The position numbers and the translations under genes were made by a program. From Lagopus muta (lineage: Eukaryota; Chordata; Aves; Galliformes; Phasianidae): DNA of 64,000 bases. This document shows, piece after piece, positions 45,726-59,349 of the stretch; position 1 is the first letter of the stretch; every line of letters starts with the position of its first letter. The notes below the pieces were generated by a model. The model made no database searches. It was given only the letters and a program-made list of their open reading frames with translations, and was not told the DNA's origin. The stretch lies in contig NC_064439.1 in assembly GCF_023343835.1 (NCBI RefSeq), positions 24,182,933 through 24,246,932 on the forward strand. Direction: 5' to 3'.

Positions 45726-48052
45726 AACATTATTTTTTGCCAGTGGCATTTCCTTTTCAAACCGGCAAGGAACGGTAATATAATTCTTCTTGTATTTTAT
45801 CACAGATCAAAAAAATCGGTGGAAAAGTCTCCTCCGTAAAATGGGTGAAGGCCGGCTAGGATTTCTGTGGCCTTTGTCAGAAGGCTCAGAGCAGATCTGC
45901 CAACCCAGCAGAGGGCAACCCACAGAAATGCATTCTGTTCCAGGAAGGGTTTGCCTCCACACACACAATCAAAAAATGTGCTTTTGGAATAACTTAAGAG
46001 GGTTTTGCTCAAAATAAGCCGCCTTGCAGTTGGGTGTTGGGGTTTTTTTTGTTGTTGTTCTTGCTTTTAAACACAGCCTAGTGTTATAGTTTGCATCACC
46101 TGCAAAATGGACTATTCTGACTGGTTTTAACTGATTTCTTTTATGTTTGCAGTTAGCATAACAGAGAGAAGCACTGGCATTTTATGTTTCCTGGCCGTCG
46201 TGCAAGCTGGAGTCTTTTAAATGGAAACCAAGAGTGTGATCACTGTGGTTCACAGGGAAAGAATGACTTTTGGGAGAAACTGCTCAAGTCTCTTAGGTCC
46301 GGATCAACCAAGCAAATCAAGGTAAAACCCAGAGGGGCAAATATTCTGCACAGATCGGTTTGGGAAGCATCCTTTTATAGAAACAAAAGTGGAAGTAAAA
46401 CATGGTGCTTTAAAATTGCATTAAGGATACTTTATTCCCCAGCTCAGTTAATTCAAGCAATAAACTCACTGCTTTCACACGTGCTAAAGCTTCTTACAAA
46501 TCTCACGACAGAGTTCCCCACCAAACCTCGGGGGAAGCTTTTATAACGATAACTCCCTTCCCCCACCTCCAGGCTGACCTGGAAACACTTTGAGAATTGT
46601 GCTTAGCAAAGCCCTGTCCTAAGACTTTTTTATTATTATCGCTAGTACCTGTGTTTTTCTCTGAACTGTGTATATAAAAGAGAGGGGATTTCCCCTTGCA
46701 CCAATTAAAACCCACATCTCACCTCCCCTTTCTCTCCCCTCAACAAGAAGTTAACCCCTGCTGAGCTTCTTCCCCCAAGGCATCTATAAAGCCTCACAGG
46801 TGAGCTTGTTGCAGCATAATGAGAATGAATCAGTGCTGATCTTCCAACAGATAAACACAGATAAACTAGCCACCTGGCTCTGGTCTTATGAGGCAAGAAA
46901 ATGTCTATGGTGTGGGTTAGTTGGATTTTCTCCCTTTTGTAATAGTCCTTCTTTTGTATTTTTCTTTCTTTAGTAAGCCCTCTAGAGAGAAAGGTGCTTT
47001 GAAACATCTTCAGGCTGTTTCAAGCTCGGATGTTTCTTACCCAAAATCTACGTTCTGCTACTTTTTGTTGGAGGAAATTACACTGTTTTGTGTATGGTAG
47101 GTCTACTAAAGTCTTTCAGTTACATAAGAACTATTCTTACCCAGAGTCCTTGAAATACAGACAAGTTCATCACACCTGGATAGAAATAATATGGAAATGT
47201 TTTCATTTAAGTACAGGTTTAATTATAGTTAAAGCTAGTTGTTGTACCTTGGGGAGAATAGAAAGATCTATGTGGTTGCGTAGGTAAATTTGTCTCATCT
47301 CCCTGTGGTTTTGACCATAAGAATATAGAGTCAGAAGTTGTAAGTAGTTCACTAAAATATTTTCTGTCCTAGACGTGCATTAATCATGTAATTGTTTGCT
47401 TAATGAAGCTCTTTAAGAATAACTGGAAGAAATGAAATGCATTAAGGAGTCTAACAGGAGAATGAGCCATTGTGCCAAATTATGGAGAATTTCAGTGATT
47501 GTTCTGAAGTAGAAAGTGAAGTGGGAGGATGAGAAGAGAATTCTCCAGTTCAATTTCTACCTCTTCACCCTTTTCATGATATAAATAAGTGTTTCACAGG
47601 ACTGCCTTCAATTTATTGTCTGGTTCTGGCAGACAGTTACTGTTCTGTCTCCTACAAATTTCACTTTTCCCTATTACCTCATACACTTTGGGGAGAACGT
47701 CACCAAATAACTTTGGTCCTGTCTTCTTTAGTACTTCTTGAAATTATTTCCTCTTTCCTGGGCAGATACGTGTTTAAAACATCACGACTATAGACAAGAC
47801 TGAGGTTTCCCATTGGCAAGACAGTGAATTTTTTGAAACAGAGTTTCTCCATAGGCAGGGCTGTCAGATCCTGTGCCTATCCCATACAGTTTGATAAGCA
47901 AATAATTTTCTATTTATGTAAAATTGGTAGCATAAATTCTGGGCTCTGCTGCTACCTGTGTTTTTTCTAAGTCTATCAGAGTGGAAGGATAAGGAGTCCA
48001 TGTTCTGAGAAATCTAAATGCATGCCTTTTGTCTGCTATTTTTTTACTTTCT

Positions 48053-48110
48053 GCAAAAAAACAAATACAAAAAACAAACAAACAAGAAAACGACAACCAA
48101 AAAAGCAAAT
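48053..48110. repeat. A-rich CAAA low-complexity tract
   Basis: Imperfect CAAA/ACAAA units with few T or G. No coding value. Confidence 0.8.
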
Positions 48111-51100
48111 CTGCAAAAACTTTTATAATCAATTTTGTGCACAGTGGGGATATTTGTACCTGAGAGCAACAGAGTTATGTTGGGTCAGGTTCATTTAGGG
48201 TTATATTCTGGGCACGCCACAGAAGAACAAGACCTCCATTTAACTGTTGTTTTGTTTCTGCAAGGGAGGTTGTGCTGCTAAAACCCAAGCAGGGTAAATA
48301 TTGCTTTGGAGGACCAAGATATTAGATTGGCTGCTAAGTTTATAATGGTTATTTGCTGGTTTTATGGCATCCCTTACAACTAAGGTGTACTTGGGTGCAT
48401 TTCTTTGTGTTTGCAGAACTCTTTCTTCTCAAGAGCTCTTGTCCTGTTCAGTCACTGTCCACGGACAATTCAGTGCGAACAGAATGTTAATTGTGCTGGG
48501 GACAATAGATGCCAATGCTGATTTACATAAATAAACATTATTATTTTATGCATAAAGTATTTTTTTTAGAGTTATTTTCTTTCTTGTGGACTTGAAGAGA
48601 AATATTTTCTTGCTTGGTGGCTTAGGTAAGAGGAAATAATTTTTCTACATTGCATTTCATGAGGAAAGAGGGGACAGAGGAACAGCTGAGATAATTTATA
48701 ATGAATGAGGATAGAAAGCAGAACAACAACAAGTGGGAGAACTGGTGATGGAATACAGAGCCTTTTCTCTCCCAGGTGTTCAGATGCTGGGTAATGGGCA
48801 TGTCATAAATACCTCCGTGGCGAGTTTCAGTGAGGCCTGCGCAAAGGGGAGAAGGCAGGCAGTGACACGGGTGTTGCTCACAGGTTCAGGAGACCCTAAG
48901 ACCTCTCGTGTAGGTCTCTGAGGAGGGACAGCCAGACCGTATGTCTGGGCCCAAGGCAGCCCCATCGCCAAGCACTGTATACTGCTTGCCACTGCTGTTT
49001 GCAGCAGATGTGGGGGGGATCTCATGGACAAGCACCTGCTTTGCTCGCTCTGGGTCTTCTACTGAGTTATCTCCACCACTGCATTGCATGTAGCTGCACG
49101 AGACAAGGATTCTCTGATGGGTTTGTCTGTAGGAAGAAGCAAATTGTGTATTTCATGCAAGAGATGTACACTAGACAATTGTGCTAACTCTGGTCTCACG
49201 CTGCAGCTCTTAGATGAGGAACAGAGCACAGGTATTGCCCCTTCAGAACTCATGCTCTGAATCTCGGAGCTCATGCTCATTCAGAAACATGGTTCTGCTT
49301 CTATCTAAAAATCATTACTTGGAAGAAATACTGCACTTGCTAACCATAATGTGTACTCTTCCTGACCTGCAGAGGTGTACCTCCTCTGTTTGAAGGCAAA
49401 GCAGCTCACAGGATCGATTGGAGCAAAGGCTGGATCTTTATTTAGCTGAAGATTCATATTAACATTCTTAGATGTTTAGCTTTTTGAGCCTTCTCTCTTG
49501 AAAGGAGAGGAAAACTTTGAGAGATGTGTCATTCCAGCACTGAAGAAAATTATTTCTTTTTTTAGTGTATAAGAAATACAGTCTGTGAGACCTCTTGGAA
49601 GAAAATCTAACACTTGGGGCTTAGCTGTGTATACTTCTAAGTATTTCTAATTGAGAGACACAAAGCATTGTTTTCTTTTGGAGAATCAGCCCCCCATTTG
49701 GATTTAGGAAAGAATGCAACACCGAGGTAATCTCACTTTTCCCATCATCATCCTTTCAGTCGTCTTTGTTCCCTTCCTCCCCAGACACAAGGTGACACAT
49801 CCGAGTACTTGTCCTTCAACAGATTCTTCAGCAAGCAACAGAGCAGAAAGCCCTAATATCTATTCATTTGTAATCTGTCATTCTTAAAGTATTAAGGACA
49901 ATTGACTTCACATGTCTTAGGTAATTAGAATAGTCATCCTTTGCTCCAGATTTTTAAAGTAAGTGTCTTAAACTCTTAATCAGTACATTTATTGATGTCT
50001 TTCAACATATCTGTTTCTTGTCAGGAGTGTGTTAGATTTGGGGGGAAAAAAATCCTTGCATACTGAATTTTGCATAAGAATTATACTGAAAATGTTTCAA
50101 TATTGCTTTTGTAATCAAATAAAATATATTAGTGACAACATGGTATTTTGCACATTCAGATTATTCAATCTCTTTAATATGGAAAACTTCTGAAAAGCAA
50201 ATTAATAAATGTCAGGAGTTACATTTACACAAATGTTTTACTACTTGTTTTCCCAAGTTTATATTTTCACATCAAGTGATATTAACTATGATAATAGCTA
50301 ATACTATTTTATAAGCTCTGAGGGGCTCATAAAGAATGTCATTGGATTTCTTCAGCTGGTACTGATCTTAGTAGGAAAAAACAGGCATTCCTCACCTCCG
50401 AAACCTGAATCCTCATGTTGTTTGTCACCCATGCAGGTTTATGTGATTTGTTAGCTATAGATTTGGGAGATCTCCAAGGACAGACACCATTCTAAAGAGA
50501 TAGAGCTCTGCAAGTCTGGCAGGTCTGATATTTTTCTGAGAAGAGCAATCATTACAATTAGCACCTTTACTTTATGACTAGATAGGCTTATGCACATTTT
50601 TGGGAGGGTTTTTTGTTTGTTTTGGTGCTGTTGTTTGGATTTGTAGGGTTATATTTGTTTTAGCCTTACTGTCGCATTGCTCATTTCAGAAAGTGCTTCC
50701 CCAGCATCCCATTAGCAACAAACTGGGAAGTCTCACAAAAGATACTGTTATTCATTTGGTCCCCAATCGCTTGGGAGCTCTGGTCACTCAAACCATCCTG
50801 CCAGCAAGTCTCCAGCTAACTTCATGTGCTGGATGTGAAGAAGACAATTTTTAACAGTTTTTATTGATCTGAAGTCAGAGCTGGGAAGCAGGCTGGACAG
50901 AAGGAGATGTGTGTTTCTGTCACTGCTGCAGTTTGCATTTCTTAGCCACACCACGTCAGAAAGCAGGAGAGGGCTCTACAGAAAGGCTAGGCAGCATGGA
51001 GGTGAGCAGGGATGGCAGGGTGCTAGGGCAGAAAAGATTGGTTCTCTCCATCCCTGTGCCAGTGTTGGCCCTTGTGCACCTCACTCTCTAAGATCCTGAC

Positions 51101-52339
51101 ACTTTCTGCTTTGTACATTCATTTGCCGTCCTACTCAGGGGTTGGTTTGGGGATTCAGACTGTCCCATGTTTATTTATAAGTTCAGTATTTTCCAATAAA
51201 GGGTTGAGGAGGAACACACTATGGTAAAACAAAAGCTTAGAGACGACTTGATGTTGCCACCATATCCTGGCTGTCCCCCAGCTGCAGGGTACTCCCAACT
51301 TCTCCTGGGGGGAATAAATGTTGTATGGAGGCTATGAACCACGTTCAGACATGCACATTACATCAGTGGATGTTTTGCAGAAATGTTTCATTTCCAGTTG
51401 TCGGAAGAAACGGGGATGTGCTCATGTGTCTCATTCTTTTATTGGCACTCCTTTTCTCCCATACATCCTCTTCTTCAGCTGCACAGACCATGGTCACAAT
51501 AAATGAGAAACTTGAGCAGGTGCTGTGTAACCCAGTCTTAGCCTTAGGGCAGCCTCTGGCCTCCTGGGAAGGTTGGGTGCTCATTACAGAAGAGCTTTTT
51601 ATACCTGAGAGCTCTTTGCACGACTCATTGTGGGGAACACAAAAGAAAATATTTGAGGTGTGCTTATGTAGATGTTCCATTTTCGGTGAATTTCTTCCCT
51701 CTTCCCTTCATTTAATTTCTCTTTGAGACCTGGGGTGGGTAAAAACAGAAAAGTGAGGATACAGAAAGAGAATTCTCTCCTGAGGAAGAATCTCACAAGA
51801 CTATGGATGTTGTTTATGCCAGGACAGGGCAGAATCAATTCAATCGAATCCCATATTTCAGCAGAGCACAAGGTGCCTGGAGTGTAAGGCAGCTGGTGGT
51901 GTTAAAAGTGCTGTGAGCATGAGCAGTTTCAAAACATGGGGCTTTATTTGAATCTCTCCACTGAGCGATATAAATTGATTACTGATAGGGATTTGGCCTG
52001 TCCAGCCAACTTAGTGTTGTCATTTTGTGTGTGGTAATGACAGCTGTACAGATCCATTAAGCAGTTCTTCATATGAACAGCTATGTCCACCAGCCCAGGA
52101 GAGAGACTTCGGGATTTCCAAGTGTTGGGTTCCAAAGTGCTTCTGAATCATAGACTTTCAGTGGTTCACAATAGATGAATTCTCTGATTTACTTCTCCTT
52201 CAGAAATGAATTGATGCTACACACGCATAATACTTACTTATTTTTGTAATATATTACTCAACGTGGAATAATTAGGAATGCAAATGTTGCAGTGAACAGC
52301 AACAGTTGAATGCTTACCTCCCACTGAATCATTTCTGTC

Positions 52340-52640
52340 TCTTTAAAGGATTCATTTCCTGATTACTGAATTATTTCAAACATGATATTTAACCTTCACC
52401 TTCTTTAGTTTGTGTGCACATTAAGTAAGCTTGATAATTAAGGACTGTTGCTGCATTTGGGAAATTTGGAGCCCTGTTCAGAAAGCTATTGCCTTTATGA
52501 ACTATCTCAGTAAAATAATTAATGCAAGAATAGCTGTGGTTTTAAAATGTAGATGATTGGATTTAGAATTTTGCCTTCATTCATTTCATTGGAAGATGAT
52601 TTCTGACTGCTCTGGGATAATTTTACATAGGCATCTAAGC
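52340..52640. promoter_or_regulatory. Candidate regulatory element
   Basis: Unique AT-rich stretch with TGATAATTAAGG, AAATAATTAATGC and ATGATTGGATTT segments. No repeat and no coding signal. Confidence 0.25.
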
Positions 52641-54062
52641 ATGCACACAGTGATGTACTGTTATCACTGTATTATTCACTGAGAGCCACTTCAGCTGAGA
52701 TTCAAATACAAAATCCTCCCATAGGACAGGTTAATTGGCTTGTGCTTTTGTAGTTTATGGTGTCACCAACCCCGTTAACACAATTCTAGCACTGTACTGA
52801 ACAGACATTAATCTATTCTTCTTATTATTATTGACTTATTGTTGATGTAACACCTACCTATACTTCTCTTTCTCAAGAAGACAGTTAATAACTCAGTGAG
52901 GATGGTATCAACTTTTTTTTTCTGTATCAACTTGAGACATGGAAAAGTACTCCACAAAAAAGTACCACTTTAATGAAGTGCGTGTGGATTTTAGCTTTCT
53001 AGAACATATGGCATTGTATTGAGAAAAACATTGATACTGGCTTCATTCAAACTTCTACTTCAGGACTGTGACAAAAGAAACTTAGTTTCAAAAAAATGTC
53101 CAGTGCAATTTTATTGTTCATTGAAGGCCACGAAATATATCTAGATTTGCTGCTACACTATAAATTATACACTTTTTCAAAACGAAGGCTGTAAAGACAG
53201 GATCACTCTTTCTTCAATTACATAGCCACAGAAGTGACTTATCTCATGCACTGTGTTCTGTCAGAGTTAGAAGGATATTGTTCTGAATTCAAGAAATAGA
53301 AACTGGCCAAAGTGGAAGCCGAGGGCTAAGTCATGGCTTAGCTTTATCCCACTGTGGATCTATTGACTTACATGAATATCAACTCAAAACTTTAGAGCAC
53401 GAAATCCATCTAAGGCAAAAGCTTTATCACAAGAAATTCAGGAAGGAGGTAAGATAGGAGTTTGAAACCTTCCTTGTTGGTGAGGGAGATGGATGAGTGT
53501 GAAGGGGAAAGGATGCTCTTCAGGCCTGGTCCAGAGGGCTGGATCTCCTTGGTGGAGATATAGGGGTGAGATTTTCACCCATGACCACAAAAATCCAAGG
53601 ATGACAATTGCTGCCCTGACTTCCTTCCCTGTCAATGGGTGAGTACCTCTGAAGCACAGTCTGGAAGATTTTAAACTCCCAGGTCTCAGTCAGAGCTTTA
53701 TTCGACTCAGACTGATTTTTTAGGCTAAGCTATAGCACTGGTCAAAATGGTATGGTAAAAATGAGTGGCCTTATGTTACAATACCTTTCCTGTTCCACTG
53801 GGACAGATCCAGCTAGAATGTCTAGAAAGCACAGAGCATATTGGAGCTGCAGCCACAACAAATAATGTGTGGGTTGGTGTGAACATTTTTATCTGCGATG
53901 TGTATTAATTGTTCTATACTTCCTGACAGGAGAAGACGAGTGCAGCTGAATAGCAAGGAGTGTTAAGGTATGCCTGGGGAAATGCGGGAAGCTGAAAGGC
54001 AAGGCCTGGTGCTCTTAATAACCATTATAATAAATTAGCATATGGTACAAATGATGCATCAG

Positions 54063-54095
54063 AAGAAAAAAAAGAAAAAAAAAGAGGAAAAAAAA
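54063..54095. repeat. A/G-rich low-complexity tract
   Basis: GAAAAAA-type units on the plus strand. The adjoining frames are Lys- or Phe-rich artefacts. Confidence 0.85.
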
Positions 54096-55075
54096 TGCTG
54101 TCTTGTAAAGCAGGACATAATTTTGCGACATGTCTTCTGTCTCCAGATAAAGGTTTTGAATGGTTTTCCCAAGAAGAAGCTTTATGCAAATGCATACTGT
54201 CATCTGAATCAGATGAAGGGAAGAAAGATTATTTATGCATGAAATCCAAACATGCTTCTGTGAAAAGGAGGGGAGAAATAAACCCTTTTTCTCACCACCA
54301 TGCACATGCATGTGCAATGACTAAAAAGAAATGAATGTGTTGCCTCTATTGCTAACACTAAGTGATTTCCCACTAACAATTAGCATGAATCATAATGATA
54401 AAAATGAGATGGGAAAGACCTATTAGATGATGTATATCTCCTCCATCTCCTTGTAAATACGGGAATCTCCCTGGCATTTTCTGTATGGAGCAGTTCAGTG
54501 CCAGAGTCTGTATTTTCATTAGTGCTGCTTCTCATGGGCATTAGCTAAGAACCTTAAATAAAATGTTAACAACTTTAAATAAAATGGATTAGCTGTGCTT
54601 TCACGCACCACAGAAGATGTATTCAACAGCACCATAGAAAGTAAGAAAACTGAAATACCTGATTACAGTGAATGCCACAGAAGCATTTTGGGTAACCCTA
54701 AGCTGGTTTCAGTTAAGTGGAAGGTGCATATGGAGGTGTTCATGGCTACCGGATTTTCAGGTTTGTTCTGTGCCCCCTTCATCCCAAAGCCAGGCTAAAC
54801 AACTTCGGGGTTGCAAAGGCTCCTCCCTCCCTGGATTGGCCCCCACAATAATTTGTTCCTGTTCCCTTTCCTTGCCCCTAGGCAGTGCGGGAGGAGATGG
54901 TGTGCACCTGGCTGCATTGGCACTATTCCCACCCAGGCTCCTGCAGGCTCTGGGCAGCTTTCAACCAGCAGCACAAGGTGCCAGGGATGCAGGCCATTGC
55001 CTTGTTCTCCATAACCAATGGCCCAAGCTTCAACAAGAACTTAGGATCAAGATTGGCACAAACCTCTTTACAAAT

Positions 55076-55305
55076 AATCACAGCATCTCAGCACGGCTGA
55101 GATGGGTAGGAGCTCTGGGTCCATGCAGCCCACCTCCTTCCCAGCAGGGACACCCCGGGCACAGGCTGCCCAGGCCCATGTCCAGGCAGCTTCCGAAGGT
55201 CTCTGAGGAGACCTGCAGCCTTTGGGTACCTGTGCCTGTTCTCCAGCACTTGTACATTGAGAAGCATTTCCTGCTGCCTCCGGTGTTTCAGTTTGTGTTC
55301 GTAAT
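55076..55305 (-). mobile_element. CR1 LINE 3' fragment, diverged
   Basis: Minus orientation. The left edge resembles the CR1 tail (AATCACAGCATCTCAGCACGG). It continues with a GGCACAGGCTGCCCAGGCCC block and ends with GTGTTTCAGTTTGTG, all in CR1 order. It is more diverged than the other copies. The 217-residue open frame that crosses it is a by-product. Confidence 0.8.
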
Positions 55306-55479
55306 AGAGATGTGCTCATAACAGCAATGCACTGCTAGAAACAGAACGGCCTGGAGTTGCTTTTGAAAAGAAAAAAAAAAGAGAGACTATGAAGGCAGCA
55401 GCCTTGTGTGGCAGCTGCTGCTGTCACAGGGAAGGGGAACAGTGCAGGATCATCATCTGCATGCCTTGTGAGATGCCTG

Positions 55480-56180
55480 TGACTGAAGTGTTAGAGTGCA
55501 CGCAAGCTGGAACAAATGCGAAAGCTGATGAGATGAATCCAGGCAGATAAAGTTTTAAAGGATATTGTTCGTCTGCAATGCATCATTCTTCCCGATGTGA
55601 GCTAAAATAGTTTAGATCAAAACGATCCACTCACGATTCCTTCATAATGCTTGTATTTTTAAATGGATGTGTTTTCTTTCTCTCATTTCTTGTAGTGATT
55701 TCTCTGAATTACAATGATCTTTAAATACTATTCACAGCAGATGTTACATTTTGAGACAGAAAATCCACCTTTATTTAAAATAGATAACTGGCTTTTAAAA
55801 ATAAGAGTTTTCTGGTCCTGGCATGGGCCCAGCCATGGGTGTCCTGGTGTGTAACTCAGCCCTGCTCACTTTAAAAACAAGAAGTTTGCTGAACAAATAC
55901 AGGCTTCACAGAGCTAGCATGCCTGTCCCTGTGGACCAATGAACTTCCTTGTGACTCAAGATATTTTTAATTCTGCTCTGGACTTTCTCCAGGAAATCAG
56001 TAATAATTACTAATTGTATTTTTGTAAGCTAAATGAAAGGATGCATTCTTTCTTGAAATTCTCCTTTAGCTTTTGCAATTAATTATGTTGCTCTTTTGTG
56101 TGATTAATCCTTGTCTTTGTATTACAACTTCACTTAATCAAATAGTGGTGTGTAGCATGCCAAGGGCTCTTAAGTGTGAG
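55480..56180. promoter_or_regulatory. Candidate regulatory element with clustered homeodomain motifs
   Basis: TAATTA cores occur at 56004-56009 and 56080-56085, an OTX/bicoid-type TAATCC at 56105-56110 and CTTAATCA near 56134. The left part (55500-55800) is equally unique and has CGATCC/ACGATT segments and GATCTTTAAA. Short paired TAAT sites are what DLX, LHX or MSX proteins bind in culture. No coding potential. Confidence 0.38.
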
Positions 56181-57049
56181 ATATTTTCTCCTGGCTTATT
56201 GTCACTTTTTCCTTTTTTTTCTGCTGCTTACATCTCTTCTAAACTTTGAGATGAACAGTGTTTTACTGAAGTACTAAAGCATTCTGAAACCATCAGAGTG
56301 AATTTGCATGAGAGCTGTTGTGACTTGGCAGAACTCCCCTGCCATGTGTGGAGCTACGGGCTGATTTTTACCAGCTGAGGATATGTCCTTATATCACCAG
56401 CACATACTAACATACTAACACCATTTTCTCTTAAATCTGTTTCAAGAGAAGGCCAGTCAAAACCCCTAAATGACCTCAGGTTTTCTTTCTAAATCTTTGC
56501 TGTATGAAATACATTAGAAGAGACTTACCTGGCCACCTTAAATTGTACATTAGAATTATTCTCTTGCAATATGCACATGCTGGAAATGTCAGGCAGAAAG
56601 AAGCTGGTTTTGAGTGGTTTAGAGACAATCTTAAACACTTAGGTTACTGTGCAATTTTGTGGCAAGCCTTACTTCTTCCTCTGCAGCCAGGAAAAGCTTT
56701 TTCTGTGCTGGAAGTGCAGCACGTCTGCCGTTCCAGTATAGCATGGCCGCAATATGGCCAGCTTTAAATGTTCAGAAGTCAGGGGAGTGCTTTACTTACT
56801 TCAAAATAAAGCATTTTCGTTTCTAGTTTCTTATCTTTTTAGGGTACTCTTGAGTCCTGTTTCCAAAGGCCCCTCTGTATTTTAAAATGAATAAGGAAGA
56901 ACACAAACTCAACCAAGTTCAGTAGAGGTGGTAAACTCCTGGGGACCTTAAGAGCAAGGTCTTACCAGACTATTGCCATGGCCGCCCTGGGATCCTTGAG
57001 CAGAGCAGAGGACAGGCATCCTGGCTGTGCCCATTCAGGAAGGAGAGGT

Positions 57050-57240
57050 GGGCTGAGCCCAGGATGCTATCAGCATTGATTAGGAAGGCACTCAGAAGCT
57101 GCTTGCCGTTCATTAGGAATCAGTCTCACAGCTTGCTAATGAAATTATGGATGAAGGCAATAACAAAGAGTCCTGTGCCAGGGTAAATGTAAGCACCTAG
57201 TTAATAGATAAGATACGAAAAGACATTGATAAAATACCAC
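57050..57240. promoter_or_regulatory. Candidate regulatory element
   Basis: Four ATTAG/CTAAT-type cores in under 200 bases (GATTAGG, CATTAGG, GCTAATG, GTTAATAG), with AACAAAG as a possible SOX/TCF core. Unique sequence, no open frame. Confidence 0.3.
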
Positions 57241-58479
57241 TGCAATTCACTGAAGGACAAGCAAAACTTATTGCTAGTGAGCAATGCAGTGGATGCCTCT
57301 GAAGCTTTTACAGAATTCTAATTGCAAAAAGACTGAGCAGGCAGAGGAAGGAGTGCAAAAGTAGCATTTATGTATTTTATTAAGCACAAAATAAATACTG
57401 AAAAGTAGCTTACCAGATTCAGATGACTGGCCCCCATTAGCAGAGAATGGGCCTGCAGTTGTAACCTCTTGAAAATAAATAAAAAGTACTGCAGAGTTGC
57501 ATGGCTCTGCTTGCATGAATACTGCCAGGGATCTGCTTCTTGAACCAGGTCCTTTATGCAAATAGTAAGTCACAAATGTGGTAAGGATTTATTTTATGTT
57601 GTTTCAAATGAAGATGGGTTGGCTGTATTCAGTATATTAAATCCTTCCTGCTGTTAAGCTTAAAGAAACTGATTCTCTTGTAACATATTTTGATTTGACT
57701 ACTGTAGCTTCCAAGTGCTATAAAGCACTGGAGTAGTTTGCCTTGGCCTCACACCTAGTTACAGTAGTGCTAACTTTAAAATTGCTGAAGAAACCCACAT
57801 CTGGAGTCAATTGAGTGAATTTTAACCAGCTTTGGTGGTAATATGCAAGTAATATTTCATCCTCGTGTGTATTTCACTCATCTTATAAAAAAGATGCCTC
57901 ATTCCAAGGCTCCTAGACATATTTCTTTGCTGTCTCATATATCAAGAGTATCAGACTAAGCAGACTGCTTAAAACTGGATATGTCCAAACACTCTCTTAT
58001 CCTAAACAACGGAGAATATTTTTGCCAACACTTCCATTTCCTGAAGTGGAAAAAAAAATATATAATCCCAAAACCTCGGCCAGATCCTGCTTCCCTTGAA
58101 ATGCACGGCAAATTTGTCAACAAAACCCTCCCTGGCTCTGTGGCAGAGGGAGAAGTTGAACAGCTGGAATTAACCAGCAGGAATAATGCGAAGTGGGCTG
58201 AAGCTTCAGATTAGTTTTAGTCTAATGCTCGGGTTCAAGGCTGAGCTCGTGTTCCAGTCCGCCTGTGCCAAACTCATGGAAGCGACATCCAAAACCAGAA
58301 CCAGAAAACAGAGCCTTTCAGCGCTGGGCCTGGCTCTGTGCCAGACCAAGGCTGTGGGCATCGGTCCAGGAACCCGGCTCCAAGGTACCCGCAGGCACCA
58401 ATCCTAACCGTTTGAAATGCCCGTTTTCTACCATTGAAAATATTAGTCTGCTGCAAAGAAAGTACTTCCATTTACAAAA

Positions 58480-58980
58480 ACGTTGTAAGTGTCAGCAATT
58501 AATGCCCATTTACGTGCGCTCCATATCTCTGACTGTTTGCAGGGGGATGTCCAGCCATATGGGAGACAGGCACTCCACGAAACAAGCTCCCAAATTGTTT
58601 TTATTCTGTTTTTTATCTGCAGGGACCACCACTGGTGCAAGGCTCATTTCTTGTCGTGCCTCAAAAAGCTATTAAAGGCAATTGTCGTGCTGGACAAACC
58701 AAGCGCTGCAATCCGGATGTGCCATCCTATTGGCGCGCCCGACATCGCCTCCTCCACCCCTCTCTGACATGAATTTAATGCAGGTGCAGACACAAGCCTC
58801 GCATAAGGGAGCAATTTTCTGATTCATTCATGTAAGACCCTGAGGGAGAGTTGGAACAAGATGTACAAAGGTAATGTGGCATTGTTAAAAAACTAATTTT
58901 GCTTCCATTTTCTGGAGCCGTAGTGCTGTGTTGCTTAGTTACATGAATCAGGAATTTAGCAGTAAACAAGGTATTTCACT
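58480..58980. promoter_or_regulatory. Candidate regulatory element with distal CpG cluster
   Basis: Unique, high-complexity sequence. The centre (58690-58755) contains a cluster of CpGs and ATTGGCGCGCCC at 58729-58740, which combines a CCAAT-box inverse with an E2F-like core. TAAT cores flank it (CAATTAATGCCC at the left, GAATTTAATGC to the right). It could be a CpG-containing enhancer or a minor promoter. Confidence 0.35.
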
Positions 58981-59322
58981 CCTCAGTCCCTAGAGTTTTC
59001 AGCTCCATCTGAAAAGCAGCTAAAATGTGCATCTTTTGCGTATTGTTGGGTCACTTCTTGCTGCTGTTTGAAGCCTTTGAGCCTGCAGGAAGCCGGAGGT
59101 GGCGGTGCCACTGGTTGGAGCCATGCTGCCCCCCAATGCTGCCCTGGGCTGGAGGCGAGACAGACAGCTCTGATTTTTGTTTTGGGTTCTGTTTGTACAA
59201 ATGCTGACTGCATGGGTGCAGTGTCGTGAGTCTGCCAGCTGGACTACTGAGTTATTCGAGCCGTTGGAAACGGGAAAGGGGCTAATTATCTGGGTATGTT
59301 ATTACATCACTAGTGGAAATTC

Positions 59323-59343
59323 TTTTTTTTTTTTTTTTTTTTT
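59323..59343. repeat. T21 homopolymer
   Basis: Uninterrupted T run flanked by unique sequence. It gives the poly-Phe stretch in the open frame at 59177-59623, which is not a gene. Confidence 0.9.
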
Positions 59344-59349
59344 GCCCTC

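Larger units (their letters stand above)
42121..52339. other. Intergenic DNA, nothing firmly recognised
   Basis: Long gene-free stretch. It contains the purine tract at 45656-45725, the CAAA tract at 48053-48110 and a mild CpG rise at 44090-44290. An AT-rich TAAT-containing patch lies at 47380-47620. Open frames up to 133 residues (51325-51726) overlap antisense frames and have no recognisable domains. Confidence 0.5.

Noticed and set aside
54668..55321. 217-residue plus-strand open frame
   Set aside because: Its right third is antisense CR1 and the remainder shows no known protein features. Two shorter frames overlap it.
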